Below, piece by piece: positions 15,995 through 24,165 of a stretch of DNA of 51,111 bases. The notes beneath the pieces are model-generated. The model saw only the letters and a program-made list of their open reading frames with translations. It was not told the DNA's origin and ran no database searches. Position numbers and translations under genes: made by a program. The first letter of the stretch is position 1. Every line of letters begins with the position of its first letter. This DNA is from Clostridia bacterium (GTDB lineage Bacteria > Bacillota > Clostridia > Oscillospirales > CAG-272): NCBI GenBank assembly GCA_017465885.1, contig JAFTVG010000025.1, positions 1-51,111 on the forward strand, read 5' to 3'.

Positions 15995-17161
15995 ATGCAA
16001 CTGAATTTAGGACAAAAAATACGTGAGCTACGCCGACGTGACGGTCGCACGCAAGAGGCGCTTGCCGAAGCCATCGGTGTAACCTCCCAGGCTGTTTCAA
16101 GGTGGGAGGCAAATGGGGGATATCCCGATATGGAGATGCTTCCAGCCATTGCAAATTATTTCCACGTTTCAATTGACGAGTTATTCGGATATCACGTCGA
16201 ACGAGAAGAAAAAATCAAAGCAATTCTTGAAAATGCTACCAAGATCCTTACCAAGCAAGGACTTATGATGTACCAAGGAAGCCTATCTGAGGATGTTGAA
16301 GAATGTGTTAATATGCTTCGTACTGCCTGCGAGGAGTTTCCAAACGAACCCAGAATTCTGTTGAAGCTTGCCCAAGCACTCCATATGTGGGGGTGGAATA
16401 AATACGGAGCCAAAGCGCAACTTTCCGAGTCATCTGGGATCTTGGGACATGATATTGAATATAACTCCAAAAATACCTATTGGCAAGAGGCGGTTCGCGC
16501 TTATGAGCGGGTTTTGAAATGCGATCCTTCTTCGGAAGATCGCGAAATTGCCATTTGTCAGATCACTCCGCTTTATTGCAGAATGGGCGAATACGAAAAA
16601 GCAAAAGCTCTTGCTAAAAATCAGAACTCACTTGCCATTTGCAAGGAAATGTTATTACCCCTGGCAACCGCCGGCGAAGAAAAAGCAAGATATCAAGGGG
16701 AGAGAATGATGGCTCTTCTTTCAAATCTCAGATTTGCCATTTCCGAAGCTGTTGCTACAAAACCGTCGATATCATCATCCGAGTATGGACGTGAAATTAT
16801 CTTATCGGTTATCAATCTTTACGAAACAGTATTTATTGATGGTAAGTGTGGAAGGTGGCATTGGGATATCGGTCTTTCGTATTTGATTCTGACAGGATAT
16901 GAAATGGACAACAACGGCAGTATGGAAAACATCCTAACCTATTTTGACAAGGGATTTGAGCATTGCAAAGAATATAAACGTATTTACAACGAAAGTGAAT
17001 ATCAGTATTCAGCACCATTAGTCTCGGCACTGCCGAAGATAGTAAATGGAGACATCCCTTCCTTCGGAGAAGATTTTTGGAAAAAGAAACTCAAAACTTT
17101 TCCGAAAAATGTTGTTGAGGAAATCCGCAAGAATCCCAAATATGCCGAGTGTTTTGAATAA
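15995..17161 (+). CDS. XRE family regulator with C-terminal alpha-solenoid (paralog 1)
   Basis: The 388-residue protein starts with a Cro/C1-type helix-turn-helix (residues ~8-62: LGQKIRELRRRDGRTQEALA, TSQAVSRWEANGGYPDMEML). The rest is all-helical with TPR-like pairs, for example DREIAICQITPLYCRMGEYEKAKALAK and RTACEEFPNEPRILLKLAQAL (the latter at ~120). This is one of three proteins of the same design within 9 kb (see 18715 and 23041). HTH-TPR proteins include the RRNPP quorum-sensing receptors, but no adjacent pheromone gene is evident, so the ligand is unknown. AGGAGG precedes the ATG at ideal spacing. Base composition is visibly more A/T-rich than the surrounding housekeeping genes, hinting at transfer. 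Confidence 0.85.
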   Translation: MQLNLGQKIRELRRRDGRTQEALAEAIGVTSQAVSRWEANGGYPDMEMLPAIANYFHVSIDELFGYHVEREEKIKAILENATKILTKQGLMMYQGSLSEDVEECVNMLRTACEEFPNEPRILLKLAQALHMWGWNKYGAKAQLSESSGILGHDIEYNSKNTYWQEAVRAYERVLKCDPSSEDREIAICQITPLYCRMGEYEKAKALAKNQNSLAICKEMLLPLATAGEEKARYQGERMMALLSNLRFAISEAVATKPSISSSEYGREIILSVINLYETVFIDGKCGRWHWDIGLSYLILTGYEMDNNGSMENILTYFDKGFEHCKEYKRIYNESEYQYSAPLVSALPKIVNGDIPSFGEDFWKKKLKTFPKNVVEEIRKNPKYAECFE

Positions 17162-17198
17162 CTCTTGCTAAATAAGCGGAGCATAAAGGTATGAAAAA

Positions 17199-17233
17199 GA
17201 GGATTTTTCAAACTTCAAATTTGAGAAATCCTC
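17199..17233. terminator. Bidirectional terminator between regulator 1 and rtcB
   Basis: A 14-bp stem (17199-17212 with 17220-17233, one mismatch) is flanked by A and T runs. The genes converge here, so it can serve both strands. Confidence 0.7.
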
Positions 17234-17272
17234 TTCATTTATTGCTCGATATGAAAGGTATTTTGCGTTAAA

Positions 17273-18445
17273 TCAGCAAGCCTTGAAATTATAGATGGGC
17301 TTGGCGATCTGCTTCACTTCAACGCTATCACTGAGAAATTCCAAAATGCGCTCGGGGGCTTTATAAGCCATCGGGCATTCGTCAAGAGATCCTTCATTTG
17401 CCGTTGTGGTGTAGATGCCCGTCATCTGCTTTTGGAATTCCTCCACGGTGTAGGCGTATCGGGCATCGGTGCGGTTGCACGCCCGACCTGCGCCGTGCGG
17501 GGCAGAGAAGTTCCAATCGGGATTGCCAAGACCGTAGCCTAAGATCACCCCATCCCGCATATTCAGGGGGATCAGCACCCGCTCACCCTGCCTTGCCGAG
17601 ATGGCGCCCTTTCGAAGGATCATCCGCTCGGTATCGATATAGTTGTGGATGCAGGAAAAGCGGTCTTTGATCTTGAAGCCCATAGCGTCGCAGATCAGAT
17701 CAGCCATCGTTCTGCGGTTCGTTAATGCAAAGTCGGTAACGATGGCAAGATCGTGAAGATACTGCTCAAAGAGGTCACCCTCAAGAATTGCTTCCTCCCG
17801 CTTTACCTCCACCTTGCTTTCTCTCTTGGCTGTTTTGGTAAAATAACCATCGTCCTCTCTGCCGCGGCGAGCCGTTTTGACCTGCCTTCGTGCCTTTTTA
17901 CAGGCGTTTTTATAGGCAAGGTCGCTATAGTAGAGCGAAACGTCGCTTCCAAGCTGACGGGAGCCCGAGTGGATCACCAGCAAAAGCCCGCCGTCCCCAA
18001 GGCGGTCAAGCTCTATAAAGTGATTTCCTCCGCCAAGTGTGCCGATGCTCCGCTGTGCGCGCTGAATATTCACCCCGTCCTTACAGTGAAGTGCGCTCAG
18101 GTCAAAATCAGAGACAGGCTCATCGTGGATCTTTGAGCCGCAGGGGATCAGACGGTGGATTTGCTCATCAAGAAGAGGCAGGTCGCAGTCAGGATCCTCC
18201 AAAAAGAGTGCCTCCATCCCGCATCCGAGATCTACGCCGAGAAGTAAAGGGGAAATGCGCCCGTGAAGGGTCATGGTGGTGCCGACGGCGACGTGTCTGC
18301 CGCTGTGGGTGTCGGGCATAATGCGGATCTTGCTGTCGGCATACGCCTCTTGCCTTAAAAGGGAAGCGATCTGCGTTTTGGTCGGCTTGTCGATCTTATC
18401 CGCAAAGATGAGCGCCGAATTTCTTTTTCCTTGTAAATTGATCAT
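17273..18445 (-). CDS. rtcB: RtcB family RNA ligase
   Basis: The 390-residue protein has the full RtcB metal and guanylylation set: GVDLGCGM (Cys ligand), GTLGGGNHFIE, the HSGSR His, SCIHNY, and the guanylate-accepting His in SAPHGAGR. RtcB joins RNA 3'-phosphate or 2',3'-cyclic-phosphate ends to 5'-OH using GTP and Mn2+, and so repairs or splices tRNA and rRNA fragments. The ATG at 18445 gives the family N-terminus MINLQGKRNSALIFAD and has AGGAG in front. It lacks an adjacent archease or RtcA/RtcR. Instead HTH-solenoid regulators lie on both sides. A 36-residue frame with a strong ribosome site overlaps its start (see 18396-18506). Confidence 0.93.
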   Translation of the reverse strand: MINLQGKRNSALIFADKIDKPTKTQIASLLRQEAYADSKIRIMPDTHSGRHVAVGTTMTLHGRISPLLLGVDLGCGMEALFLEDPDCDLPLLDEQIHRLIPCGSKIHDEPVSDFDLSALHCKDGVNIQRAQRSIGTLGGGNHFIELDRLGDGGLLLVIHSGSRQLGSDVSLYYSDLAYKNACKKARRQVKTARRGREDDGYFTKTAKRESKVEVKREEAILEGDLFEQYLHDLAIVTDFALTNRRTMADLICDAMGFKIKDRFSCIHNYIDTERMILRKGAISARQGERVLIPLNMRDGVILGYGLGNPDWNFSAPHGAGRACNRTDARYAYTVEEFQKQMTGIYTTTANEGSLDECPMAYKAPERILEFLSDSVEVKQIAKPIYNFKAC

Positions 18446-18506
18446 TATTTCTCCTGTTTGATTTGAAAATGTTCCTATTGCTTACGAAACTGTAGATTGC
18501 AGACAT
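18396..18506 (-). CDS. Possible 36-residue leader ORF overlapping the rtcB start
   Basis: Between the rtcB promoter and the rtcB ATG, an ATG at 18506 is preceded by AAAGGAG at 9-base spacing. The frame (MSAIYSFVSNRNIFKSNRRN onward) ends 50 bases inside rtcB in another frame. It could be a leader peptide that couples or limits rtcB translation, or a chance frame. The sequence is Asn/Arg/Lys-rich with no recognised motif. Confidence 0.3.
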   Translation of the reverse strand: MSAIYSFVSNRNIFKSNRRNNDQFTRKKKFGAHLCG

Positions 18507-18538
18507 AATGATCAACTCCTTTGTTCTTTGATATGCTC

Positions 18539-18567
18539 AGTATAGCATAAAAAGTGATGAATGTCAA
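18539..18567 (-). promoter_or_regulatory. Predicted sigma-A promoter of rtcB
   Basis: On the minus strand, TTGACA (18567-18562), a 17-base spacer and TATACT (18544-18539). The predicted leader is ~87 bases. Confidence 0.8.
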
Positions 18568-18640
18568 TAAAAACAGGTTTTGGGCTGTGCGTGTGTATTT
18601 AAAAAACAACGGAGCGTTTATTCTACCGCAGATTCGTTTA

Positions 18641-18669
18641 TTGCTTTTTTACGAAAAGAATGGTATACT
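18641..18669 (+). promoter_or_regulatory. Predicted promoter of HTH-solenoid regulator 2
   Basis: TTGCTT (18641-18646), a 17-base spacer and TATACT (18664-18669). It is divergent from the rtcB promoter. Confidence 0.65.
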
Positions 18670-18714
18670 CCAAATAATGAAAGATCTGACTTCCGCAGAG
18701 AAAGGAGCGCACAT

Positions 18715-19764
18715 ATGGAATTGAATATTGGAGCAACGATCAAAAGACTGCGCAAGAATCGGGGAATAACACAAGAAGAGCTTGCGAGCGCCATAGGTGT
18801 AACGACGCAAGCGATCTCAAAATGGGAACGAGGAGAAGGATATCCGGATATAACCTTTCTGCCCGATATTTCTGAATATTTCTCAGTGACGCTGGATACG
18901 CTTTGTGGTATTGATGAACGGCGAAACAAAGAACAAATATCTTCCATTATAAATGCAACTGCCGACGCTTCTTATGAAGAAGGAATAAAAATAGCGCGAG
19001 AGGGACTCTCGAAGTTTCCGTATTCTGTTTTACTCAAAAATAATCTTGCGCAGGCATTGATGGGGTGTACCGAAAACCATACTGTTTCAAAGGATGTAGC
19101 AAAGGAAGTGATCGGACTCTATGAAGATCTCCTTCATCATGGCACCGATATAAACGACCTTTCTCCAAATGTACCATTTTTGCTTTGTAAAGCATATATA
19201 TCCATTGGAAAACGTGAAAAAGCGAAGCAAATTGCCTTGCAGATCCATGGAAAACGGGAAAGAGATCGTGTATGGTGTCAATTTCTGAAGGATGAAGAAC
19301 TTGTTATACACGTACAAAACAGCGTTATACAGCTTTTGCCGGACATTCATTTTATGATCAAGGATCTATTAAACACGTCTTGTTATGAAGCGAAGGAAAA
19401 GATCTCTCTTTGTGAAAAAATGATTGGGATCTATCAGCTATACGATGAGTGCCGGCAGTGGCCCATCGGACTGATCTTTTCCTACCAACTGTATGTCAAG
19501 ATCGCTGCACTGGCTATAAAAATGAATGATATGAAAGGGAGTTTTACGGCGCTTGACAAAGCTGCAGATCTCGCTATAAGGACCGATCTACTGCCTGATG
19601 AAGGAAAACCTGCCTCGTTGTTGATCAACCGAATCGAGTTTCAATATCTTTCGGACGATGCATCTGAAAAAGCACAGCTTCTAAAAGAAATTGAAGAGGA
19701 GCCTACATTTGAAGCAATTCGTAAAACGTCGGAATATAAGCGGATCATATCAAGACTTTTATAA
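18715..19764 (+). CDS. XRE family regulator with C-terminal alpha-solenoid (paralog 2)
   Basis: The 349-residue protein has the same design as the genes at 15995 and 23041. Its N-terminal helix-turn-helix reads IGATIKRLRKNRGITQEELA and TTQAISKWERGEGYPDITFL, and a ~280-residue helical repeat region follows. Because it is divergent from rtcB across a 269-bp region, it is the best local candidate to regulate rtcB; this is inference from position only. The ATG at 18715 was chosen because AAAGGAG lies just before it and the conserved MELNIGATIK start matches paralog 1 (MQLNLGQKIR); an upstream in-frame extension covers the promoter. Confidence 0.85.
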   Translation: MELNIGATIKRLRKNRGITQEELASAIGVTTQAISKWERGEGYPDITFLPDISEYFSVTLDTLCGIDERRNKEQISSIINATADASYEEGIKIAREGLSKFPYSVLLKNNLAQALMGCTENHTVSKDVAKEVIGLYEDLLHHGTDINDLSPNVPFLLCKAYISIGKREKAKQIALQIHGKRERDRVWCQFLKDEELVIHVQNSVIQLLPDIHFMIKDLLNTSCYEAKEKISLCEKMIGIYQLYDECRQWPIGLIFSYQLYVKIAALAIKMNDMKGSFTALDKAADLAIRTDLLPDEGKPASLLINRIEFQYLSDDASEKAQLLKEIEEEPTFEAIRKTSEYKRIISRLL

Positions 19765-19819
19765 AAAGCAGCGATAGCCGTAGCACTCATCGGTATATGA
19801 TCATCGGTATATAAACAGA

Positions 19820-19847
19820 AAAACGGCTCAAGAAATTGAGCCGTTTT
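19820..19847. terminator. Bidirectional terminator between regulator 2 and fba
   Basis: A perfect 11-bp stem AAAACGGCTCA / TGAGCCGTTTT with a 6-base loop lies between two convergent genes. Confidence 0.85.
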
Positions 19848-19863
19848 AGATTTAAAACTGAAA

Positions 19864-20802
19864 TTAAGCCTTGCCTGCGCAACCCAGAACGTTTACCAGC
19901 TTGTGGCGAACCAGTTCCTTGATATTTGCTCTTGCGGGCTTCAGATACTCTCTGGGGTCGAACTTGTCGGGATGCTCGTTGTAGAACTTACGGATGGTAC
20001 CGGTCATTGCAAGACGCAGGTCGGAGTCGATGTTGATCTTGCAAACTGCCAGCTCTGCAGCGTGACGGAGTTGTTCTTCGGGTACGCCGATAGCGCCGGG
20101 CATCTTACCGCCGTTCTCGTTAACCATCTTCACGTATTCCTGAGGAACGGAAGAAGAACCGTGCAGAACGATGGGGAAGTTGGGCAGCTTCTTAGAAACC
20201 TCTTCCAGGATGTCGAAGCGAAGCTGAGGATTGGTGCCGGGCTTGAACTTGTATGCACCGTGGGAGGTACCGATCGCGATTGCCAGAGAGTCGCATCCGG
20301 TTCTGGTTACGAACTCCTCAACCTCTTCGGGACGAGTGTAGTGTGCGCTTTCAGCAGAAACGTTTACTTCGTCTTCAACGCCTGCCAGAGCACCCAGCTC
20401 AGCCTCAACCACTACGCCGTGAGCGTGTGCGTATTCAACCACCTTGCGGGTGATCTCGATGTTTTCTTCAAAGGGCTTGGAGGAAGCGTCGATCATAACG
20501 GAGGTGAAACCGCCGTCGATGCAGGACTTGCAGGTCTCGAAGCTGTCGCCGTGGTCCAGATGCAGAACGATCGGGATCTCGGGGCATTCGATCACTGCTG
20601 CCTCAACCAGCTTGACCAGATAGGTGTGGTTTGCATATGCGCGCGCACCCTTGGAAACCTGCAGGATCACGGGAGCCTTTTCCTCGCGGCAAGCCTCGGT
20701 GATCGCCTGAACGATCTCCATATTGTTTACGTTGAAAGCACCTACAGCATAGCCGCCTGCGTATGCCTTCTCAAACATTTCCTTACTTGTTACCAGTGCC
20801 AT
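19864..20802 (-). CDS. fba: Class II fructose-1,6-bisphosphate aldolase
   Basis: The 312-residue zinc aldolase has the catalytic and zinc motifs HLDHGDSFE, VEAELGALAGVEDE, IGTSHGAYKF and VLHGSSSVP. It cleaves fructose-1,6-bisphosphate to dihydroxyacetone phosphate and glyceraldehyde-3-phosphate in the cytosol. It is divergently paired with a phosphofructokinase gene, so two consecutive glycolytic steps share one intergenic region. Codon use is biased toward a few preferred codons, as expected for a highly expressed gene. GGAGAT precedes the ATG (minus strand) and the promoter is near consensus. Confidence 0.97.
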   Translation of the reverse strand: MALVTSKEMFEKAYAGGYAVGAFNVNNMEIVQAITEACREEKAPVILQVSKGARAYANHTYLVKLVEAAVIECPEIPIVLHLDHGDSFETCKSCIDGGFTSVMIDASSKPFEENIEITRKVVEYAHAHGVVVEAELGALAGVEDEVNVSAESAHYTRPEEVEEFVTRTGCDSLAIAIGTSHGAYKFKPGTNPQLRFDILEEVSKKLPNFPIVLHGSSSVPQEYVKMVNENGGKMPGAIGVPEEQLRHAAELAVCKINIDSDLRLAMTGTIRKFYNEHPDKFDPREYLKPARANIKELVRHKLVNVLGCAGKA

Positions 20803-20850
20803 TTTTTAAATCTCCTTTTTTCTAAATGATGGTGTTGGTTCACATCTCTT

Positions 20851-20879
20851 ATTGTATCAATTTTTTTTGCCGTTGTCAA
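20851..20879 (-). promoter_or_regulatory. Predicted sigma-A promoter of fba
   Basis: On the minus strand, TTGACA (20879-20874), a 17-base spacer and TACAAT (20856-20851). Confidence 0.85.
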
Positions 20880-21014
20880 GTCCTTCTTGAAGTTTTGTGG
20901 GGCTTGGAAAGGAATTTGTATGCAAAATTTTTTATAAAAAAGTGGGTGCTGCGGGTGCAGAAAAAGGGAAATGCGGAGCAATCATTAAAAAATCGTAAAT
21001 TTCATAAAAAATGA

Positions 21015-21043
21015 TTGATTTTTTTGGCGAATTGTGGTATAGT
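21015..21043 (+). promoter_or_regulatory. Predicted promoter of the phosphofructokinase gene
   Basis: TTGATT (21015-21020), a 17-base spacer and TATAGT (21038-21043). Confidence 0.7.
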
Positions 21044-21103
21044 ACTTTCTGCGTGCGAAAATGCAAATAACATAATTACGATAAAAAGGAATGGTTAAGA
21101 ACT

Positions 21104-22357
21104 ATGTCTACTTTGAAAGGCGCTTGCATCATCGGTCAGTCCGGTGGTCCTACCTCTGTAATCAACGCATCTGCATACGGATGCATCAAGACCGCTCTTG
21201 AAAACGAGAACGTGACCGCAGTATACGGTGCGCTCAACGGTATTAAGGGTGTGCTGGACGACAACCTCATTGATATGTCCAAGGAAGATCCCACCGAGCT
21301 TTCTTATATGAAGTATACTCCCTCTTCGGCTCTTGGCTCCTGCCGCTACAAGCTGAAGGACGCTTCTGTGGACGACACCGACTACAAGAGAATTCTTGAG
21401 ATCTTCAAGAAGTACAACGTTCGTTACTTCTTCTACAACGGCGGTAACGACTCTATGGATACCTGCAACAAGATCTCCAAGTTCATGCTGGAAAACGGCT
21501 ATGAGTGCCGCGTAATGGGTATTCCCAAGACTATCGACAACGACCTTGCAGGAACCGACCACTGCCCCGGCTTCGCTTCTGCCGCTAAGTATATCGCCAC
21601 CTCTATGATGGAGATCTACCACGATGCAAGAGTATACGATACCGGTATGATCACCGTTGTGGAGATCATGGGTAGAAACGCAGGCTGGCTGACTGCTTCC
21701 GCAGCTCTGGCAAGCGCAAAGGGTGCAGGTCCCGACCTGATCTACTGCCCCGAGAACAATTTCGATATGGACACCTTCGTTGCAAAGGTGAAGGAGATCT
21801 ATGCTGCTAACGGTAAGTGCATCGTTGCAGTTTCCGAGGGTATCCACGATAAGAACGGCAAGTATATCTCCGAGTACGGCAACGACCTGTCCAACGCCAA
21901 GGACGGCTTCGGTCACGCTCAGCTGGGCGGTCTGGCTGCTTACCTTGCAGGTGTTCTGAAGAAAGAGACCGATGCAAAGGTAAGAGGCATCGAGCTTTCT
22001 CTGCTGCAGAGATGTGCTGCTCACAGCGCTTCCCAGACCGATATCGAGGAGTCCTTCAACGCAGGTAAGACCGCTGTTGAAAAGGCTACCGAAGGCATCA
22101 CCGACAAGATGGTTGGTTTCGTTCGCAGCTACGATGAGAACGGCAACTACGTTTGCAATTACGAGCTCTTCGAGCTGACCGTTGTGGCAAACACCGAGAA
22201 GAAGATCCCTGCTGAGTGGTTCAACGAGACCAAGGACGGTCTGACCGAGGAATTCGTAAAGTACGCTCTGCCCTTGATCCAGGGCGAGACCCAGCTTCCC
22301 AAGGAAGACAGCCTGCCCAGATTCGTAAAGCTGAAGAAGGTTAAGGCTACCGTTTAA
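21104..22357 (+). CDS. pfp: 6-phosphofructokinase, diphosphate-dependent type
   Basis: The 417-residue protein has PFK signatures GQSGGPTSVINAS, GIPKTIDNDLAGTDHCPG and VEIMGRNAGWL. At the nucleotide-specificity position the motif is GGNDS, with Asp where ATP-PFKs have Gly (GGDGS), and PKTIDND carries Lys instead of Gly. Both features mark the PPi-dependent subgroup, so the likely reaction is reversible fructose-6-phosphate + PPi to fructose-1,6-bisphosphate + Pi. Some Asp-type enzymes still use ATP, so the donor needs an assay. It is divergent from fba and ends at a terminator shared with the convergent orphan gene. Preferred-codon bias is strong. Confidence 0.92.
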   Translation: MSTLKGACIIGQSGGPTSVINASAYGCIKTALENENVTAVYGALNGIKGVLDDNLIDMSKEDPTELSYMKYTPSSALGSCRYKLKDASVDDTDYKRILEIFKKYNVRYFFYNGGNDSMDTCNKISKFMLENGYECRVMGIPKTIDNDLAGTDHCPGFASAAKYIATSMMEIYHDARVYDTGMITVVEIMGRNAGWLTASAALASAKGAGPDLIYCPENNFDMDTFVAKVKEIYAANGKCIVAVSEGIHDKNGKYISEYGNDLSNAKDGFGHAQLGGLAAYLAGVLKKETDAKVRGIELSLLQRCAAHSASQTDIEESFNAGKTAVEKATEGITDKMVGFVRSYDENGNYVCNYELFELTVVANTEKKIPAEWFNETKDGLTEEFVKYALPLIQGETQLPKEDSLPRFVKLKKVKATV

Positions 22358-22370
22358 TTCAACCAAATAT

Positions 22371-22403
22371 ATAAAAAAGGCGTCTTTACGGCGCCTTTTT
22401 TAT
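22371..22403. terminator. Bidirectional terminator after pfp
   Basis: ATAAAAAAGGCG pairs perfectly with CGCCTTTTTTAT and lies between convergent genes. Confidence 0.85.
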
Positions 22404-22960
22404 CATTTGGAGTGTTCCAGATAAGTGAGCAGTGCCTTTGCAGAGAAAAGCACGATACCTGTATGTGGAATTTCATCTCCGGGGCTGAGGACAAGTTGCC
22501 CGGAGCGCAGGTTTGCTCGTACTTCATTCGGGGAAGGGTGGCAAAGAAGTATGTTGCTTCTTTTTTGGTTTTTGAATGGATCCTCTGGCTCGCAGTTGAA
22601 ATCATAAACTGGAAGTTCCTTGAGATGCCCTTCAAACGGGGGACAGAAGCGGTAAAGTGGGATGATGTATTTGAAAAAATACAGACCGTTTTCGTGAAAG
22701 TGCAGATCGCACATTTTGATAGGTGCATCAAAAAATTTTATGGAAAGAACCTCCTTATCGGATACGATGTGAAAATCGCACCGTGTATCCTTGCGACTAC
22801 CAAGCAACCACATTTTTTTGCAGGGGAGTATTCGGTATCCGTTTTTCTTGCAAGCACTTCTCAAACGAAAGAAAAAGAGAATTCTTTTTATGAAAAAACG
22901 TAAATAGAAAAGGATTAAGACAACAATTGCGATTTCAAATAAGAATAGAACAAACTTCAT
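22403..22960 (-). CDS. Orphan protein with one N-terminal membrane helix
   Basis: The 185-residue protein is not recognised. Residues ~1-32 are strongly hydrophobic and aromatic (MKFVLFLFEIAIVVLILFYL, then RFFIKRILFFF), suggesting an N-terminal membrane anchor. The remaining ~150 residues are soluble and moderately Cys-rich (CKKNGYRILPCKKMW, KMCDLHFHENGL, CHPSPNEVRANLRSG). GAGGTG lies before the ATG on the minus strand. The gene is A/T-rich like the neighbouring regulator at 23041, so the two may have arrived together. No catalytic motif is apparent. Confidence 0.6.
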   Translation of the reverse strand: MKFVLFLFEIAIVVLILFYLRFFIKRILFFFRLRSACKKNGYRILPCKKMWLLGSRKDTRCDFHIVSDKEVLSIKFFDAPIKMCDLHFHENGLYFFKYIIPLYRFCPPFEGHLKELPVYDFNCEPEDPFKNQKRSNILLCHPSPNEVRANLRSGQLVLSPGDEIPHTGIVLFSAKALLTYLEHSK

Positions 22961-23040
22961 AGAACACCTCTTTAGCTGTTAGTGTATTTAAGACTTTAAA
23001 TGATTTTCAGCACAAATTACAACCTGTGCAACCATAGCAT

Positions 23041-24096
23041 CTATTTACTGAGGTCTTCCAGCTTCTTTTTAATATTCAGAAACTGAGGGTCATCGGAAAT
23101 CGTCTTATAAATTTCATTGCAGTTCAATCTACTTAAATAGGCTTCGTGAAGGGGCATCTCACTTCCTTTGGCGCTCCACCCATCTTCGTAATGTACGCCG
23201 CGAACCATGGGCGAAGTGTGGTCAATTTTTGAAAATCCTTTCATTTTCTCGCAATGTTGGTACATTTCTTCCAGTTCACAGAGCGCCTGCTCCTTTTGAT
23301 CCATCATAAGAGAATATTCCGCCATGCGACAGCACATTACAGCAAGCCGGTCCTCGAAAGCGCCGAAATCTCCATTGCGGAAAATGATATGATAGATGGT
23401 GTATACATCCTTGATTATATCGTGTTTTTCTTCGTTGGTGTAATTGGGTGAACCCGAAATCAACCGTCCGGTGTAGCTCATAATTTCATTGCATATGTTC
23501 CACAAGTAGTTTTTACAATGCTTTTCAAGTTCGTCGCCTTTCAGAATACTCATGAGGAGATCTTTGTTTTGCGGAACCATTTTGGCGTATTCCAGCGCTT
23601 TTTCGTGTTCCCCTATATCATTATGGATAAATGCAAGCAGTTGTATTGCACCGTAGTGGTATTTGGCGTCGCCCTTTTCAAGCAGCTTTTTAGCAAGCCT
23701 GATGATCTCGTCTTTACTGTTTTTGTGTTCCACGACGTAAAGGTCATACATCAGATTATGGATCACGGTATCCTCGTTTGGATATTTTTTATAGATTTCG
23801 CGGCATAATTCAAGACGTTCTTTTCTTTTTCCTTGATGGATGAGGATCTGCGCTTGTTCTTCAAATTTCGCAAGCTCTTCCTGCTTTTTTACAGAATCAC
23901 AGCCCAAGATATAATCAACGGTAGTATCGTAAAAAGATGCAATGTGGGGCAAGAGAAGAATATCGGGCATTCCTATCCCGCGTTCCCACTTTGAAACGGA
24001 TTGCACAGAGATATTAAGGTGTTGGGCTAATTCTTCTTGGGTGTTTCCTTTATGGATTCGCAAATCCCTGAGGTTTTCGGCAAGTTGTGGTTTCAT
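23041..24096 (-). CDS. XRE family regulator with C-terminal alpha-solenoid (paralog 3)
   Basis: The 351-residue protein has an HTH domain (LAENLRDLRIHKGNTQEELA, SVQSVSKWERGIGMPDILLL) followed by a helical repeat region beginning FEEQAQILIHQGKRKERLEL. It is the third protein of this design in the interval. The ATG at 24096 was chosen because GGAGGT is directly upstream and the conserved MKPQLAENLRDLR start follows; the extra eight upstream residues would begin inside the ribosome site. It lies upstream of, and in the same direction as, the orphan membrane protein gene at 22403, 80 bp away, so they may be co-transcribed. The ligand is unknown. Confidence 0.85.
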   Translation of the reverse strand: MKPQLAENLRDLRIHKGNTQEELAQHLNISVQSVSKWERGIGMPDILLLPHIASFYDTTVDYILGCDSVKKQEELAKFEEQAQILIHQGKRKERLELCREIYKKYPNEDTVIHNLMYDLYVVEHKNSKDEIIRLAKKLLEKGDAKYHYGAIQLLAFIHNDIGEHEKALEYAKMVPQNKDLLMSILKGDELEKHCKNYLWNICNEIMSYTGRLISGSPNYTNEEKHDIIKDVYTIYHIIFRNGDFGAFEDRLAVMCCRMAEYSLMMDQKEQALCELEEMYQHCEKMKGFSKIDHTSPMVRGVHYEDGWSAKGSEMPLHEAYLSRLNCNEIYKTISDDPQFLNIKKKLEDLSK

Positions 24097-24137
24097 AAAG
24101 ACCTCCAAAGAGAGTAACAAACGTAGGTTCTGTATTC

Positions 24138-24165
24138 ATTATATCGTTTTTTTGAAATAATACAA
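24138..24165 (-). promoter_or_regulatory. Predicted promoter of HTH-solenoid regulator 3
   Basis: On the minus strand, TTGTAT (24165-24160), a 16-base spacer and TATAAT (24143-24138). The rest of the 24166-24337 gap is A/T-rich with no gene seen. Confidence 0.6.

Larger units (their letters stand above)
20803..21103. other. Divergent fba/pfp intergenic region (301 bp)
   Basis: This is the longest gene-free stretch in the window. It holds a minus-strand promoter for fba and a plus-strand promoter for the phosphofructokinase. The middle (~20890-21000) is A/T-rich and shows no convincing small gene. No clear operator palindrome was recognised. Confidence 0.7.

Noticed and set aside
17191..17271. 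A 26-codon frame downstream of regulator 1 (MKKRIFQTSNLRNPLHLLLD onward) that could be a pheromone peptide for an HTH-TPR receptor.
   Set aside because: It coincides with the bidirectional terminator hairpin at 17199-17233, has no real signal-peptide hydrophobic core and its ribosome site is poorly placed. The coding look is probably a by-product of the hairpin.
21095..22366. A 423-codon open frame antisense to the phosphofructokinase gene.
   Set aside because: Same cause: a highly biased sense gene leaves the antisense frame free of stops. Product composition (Val, Leu, His, Gly-rich) has no domain signal.
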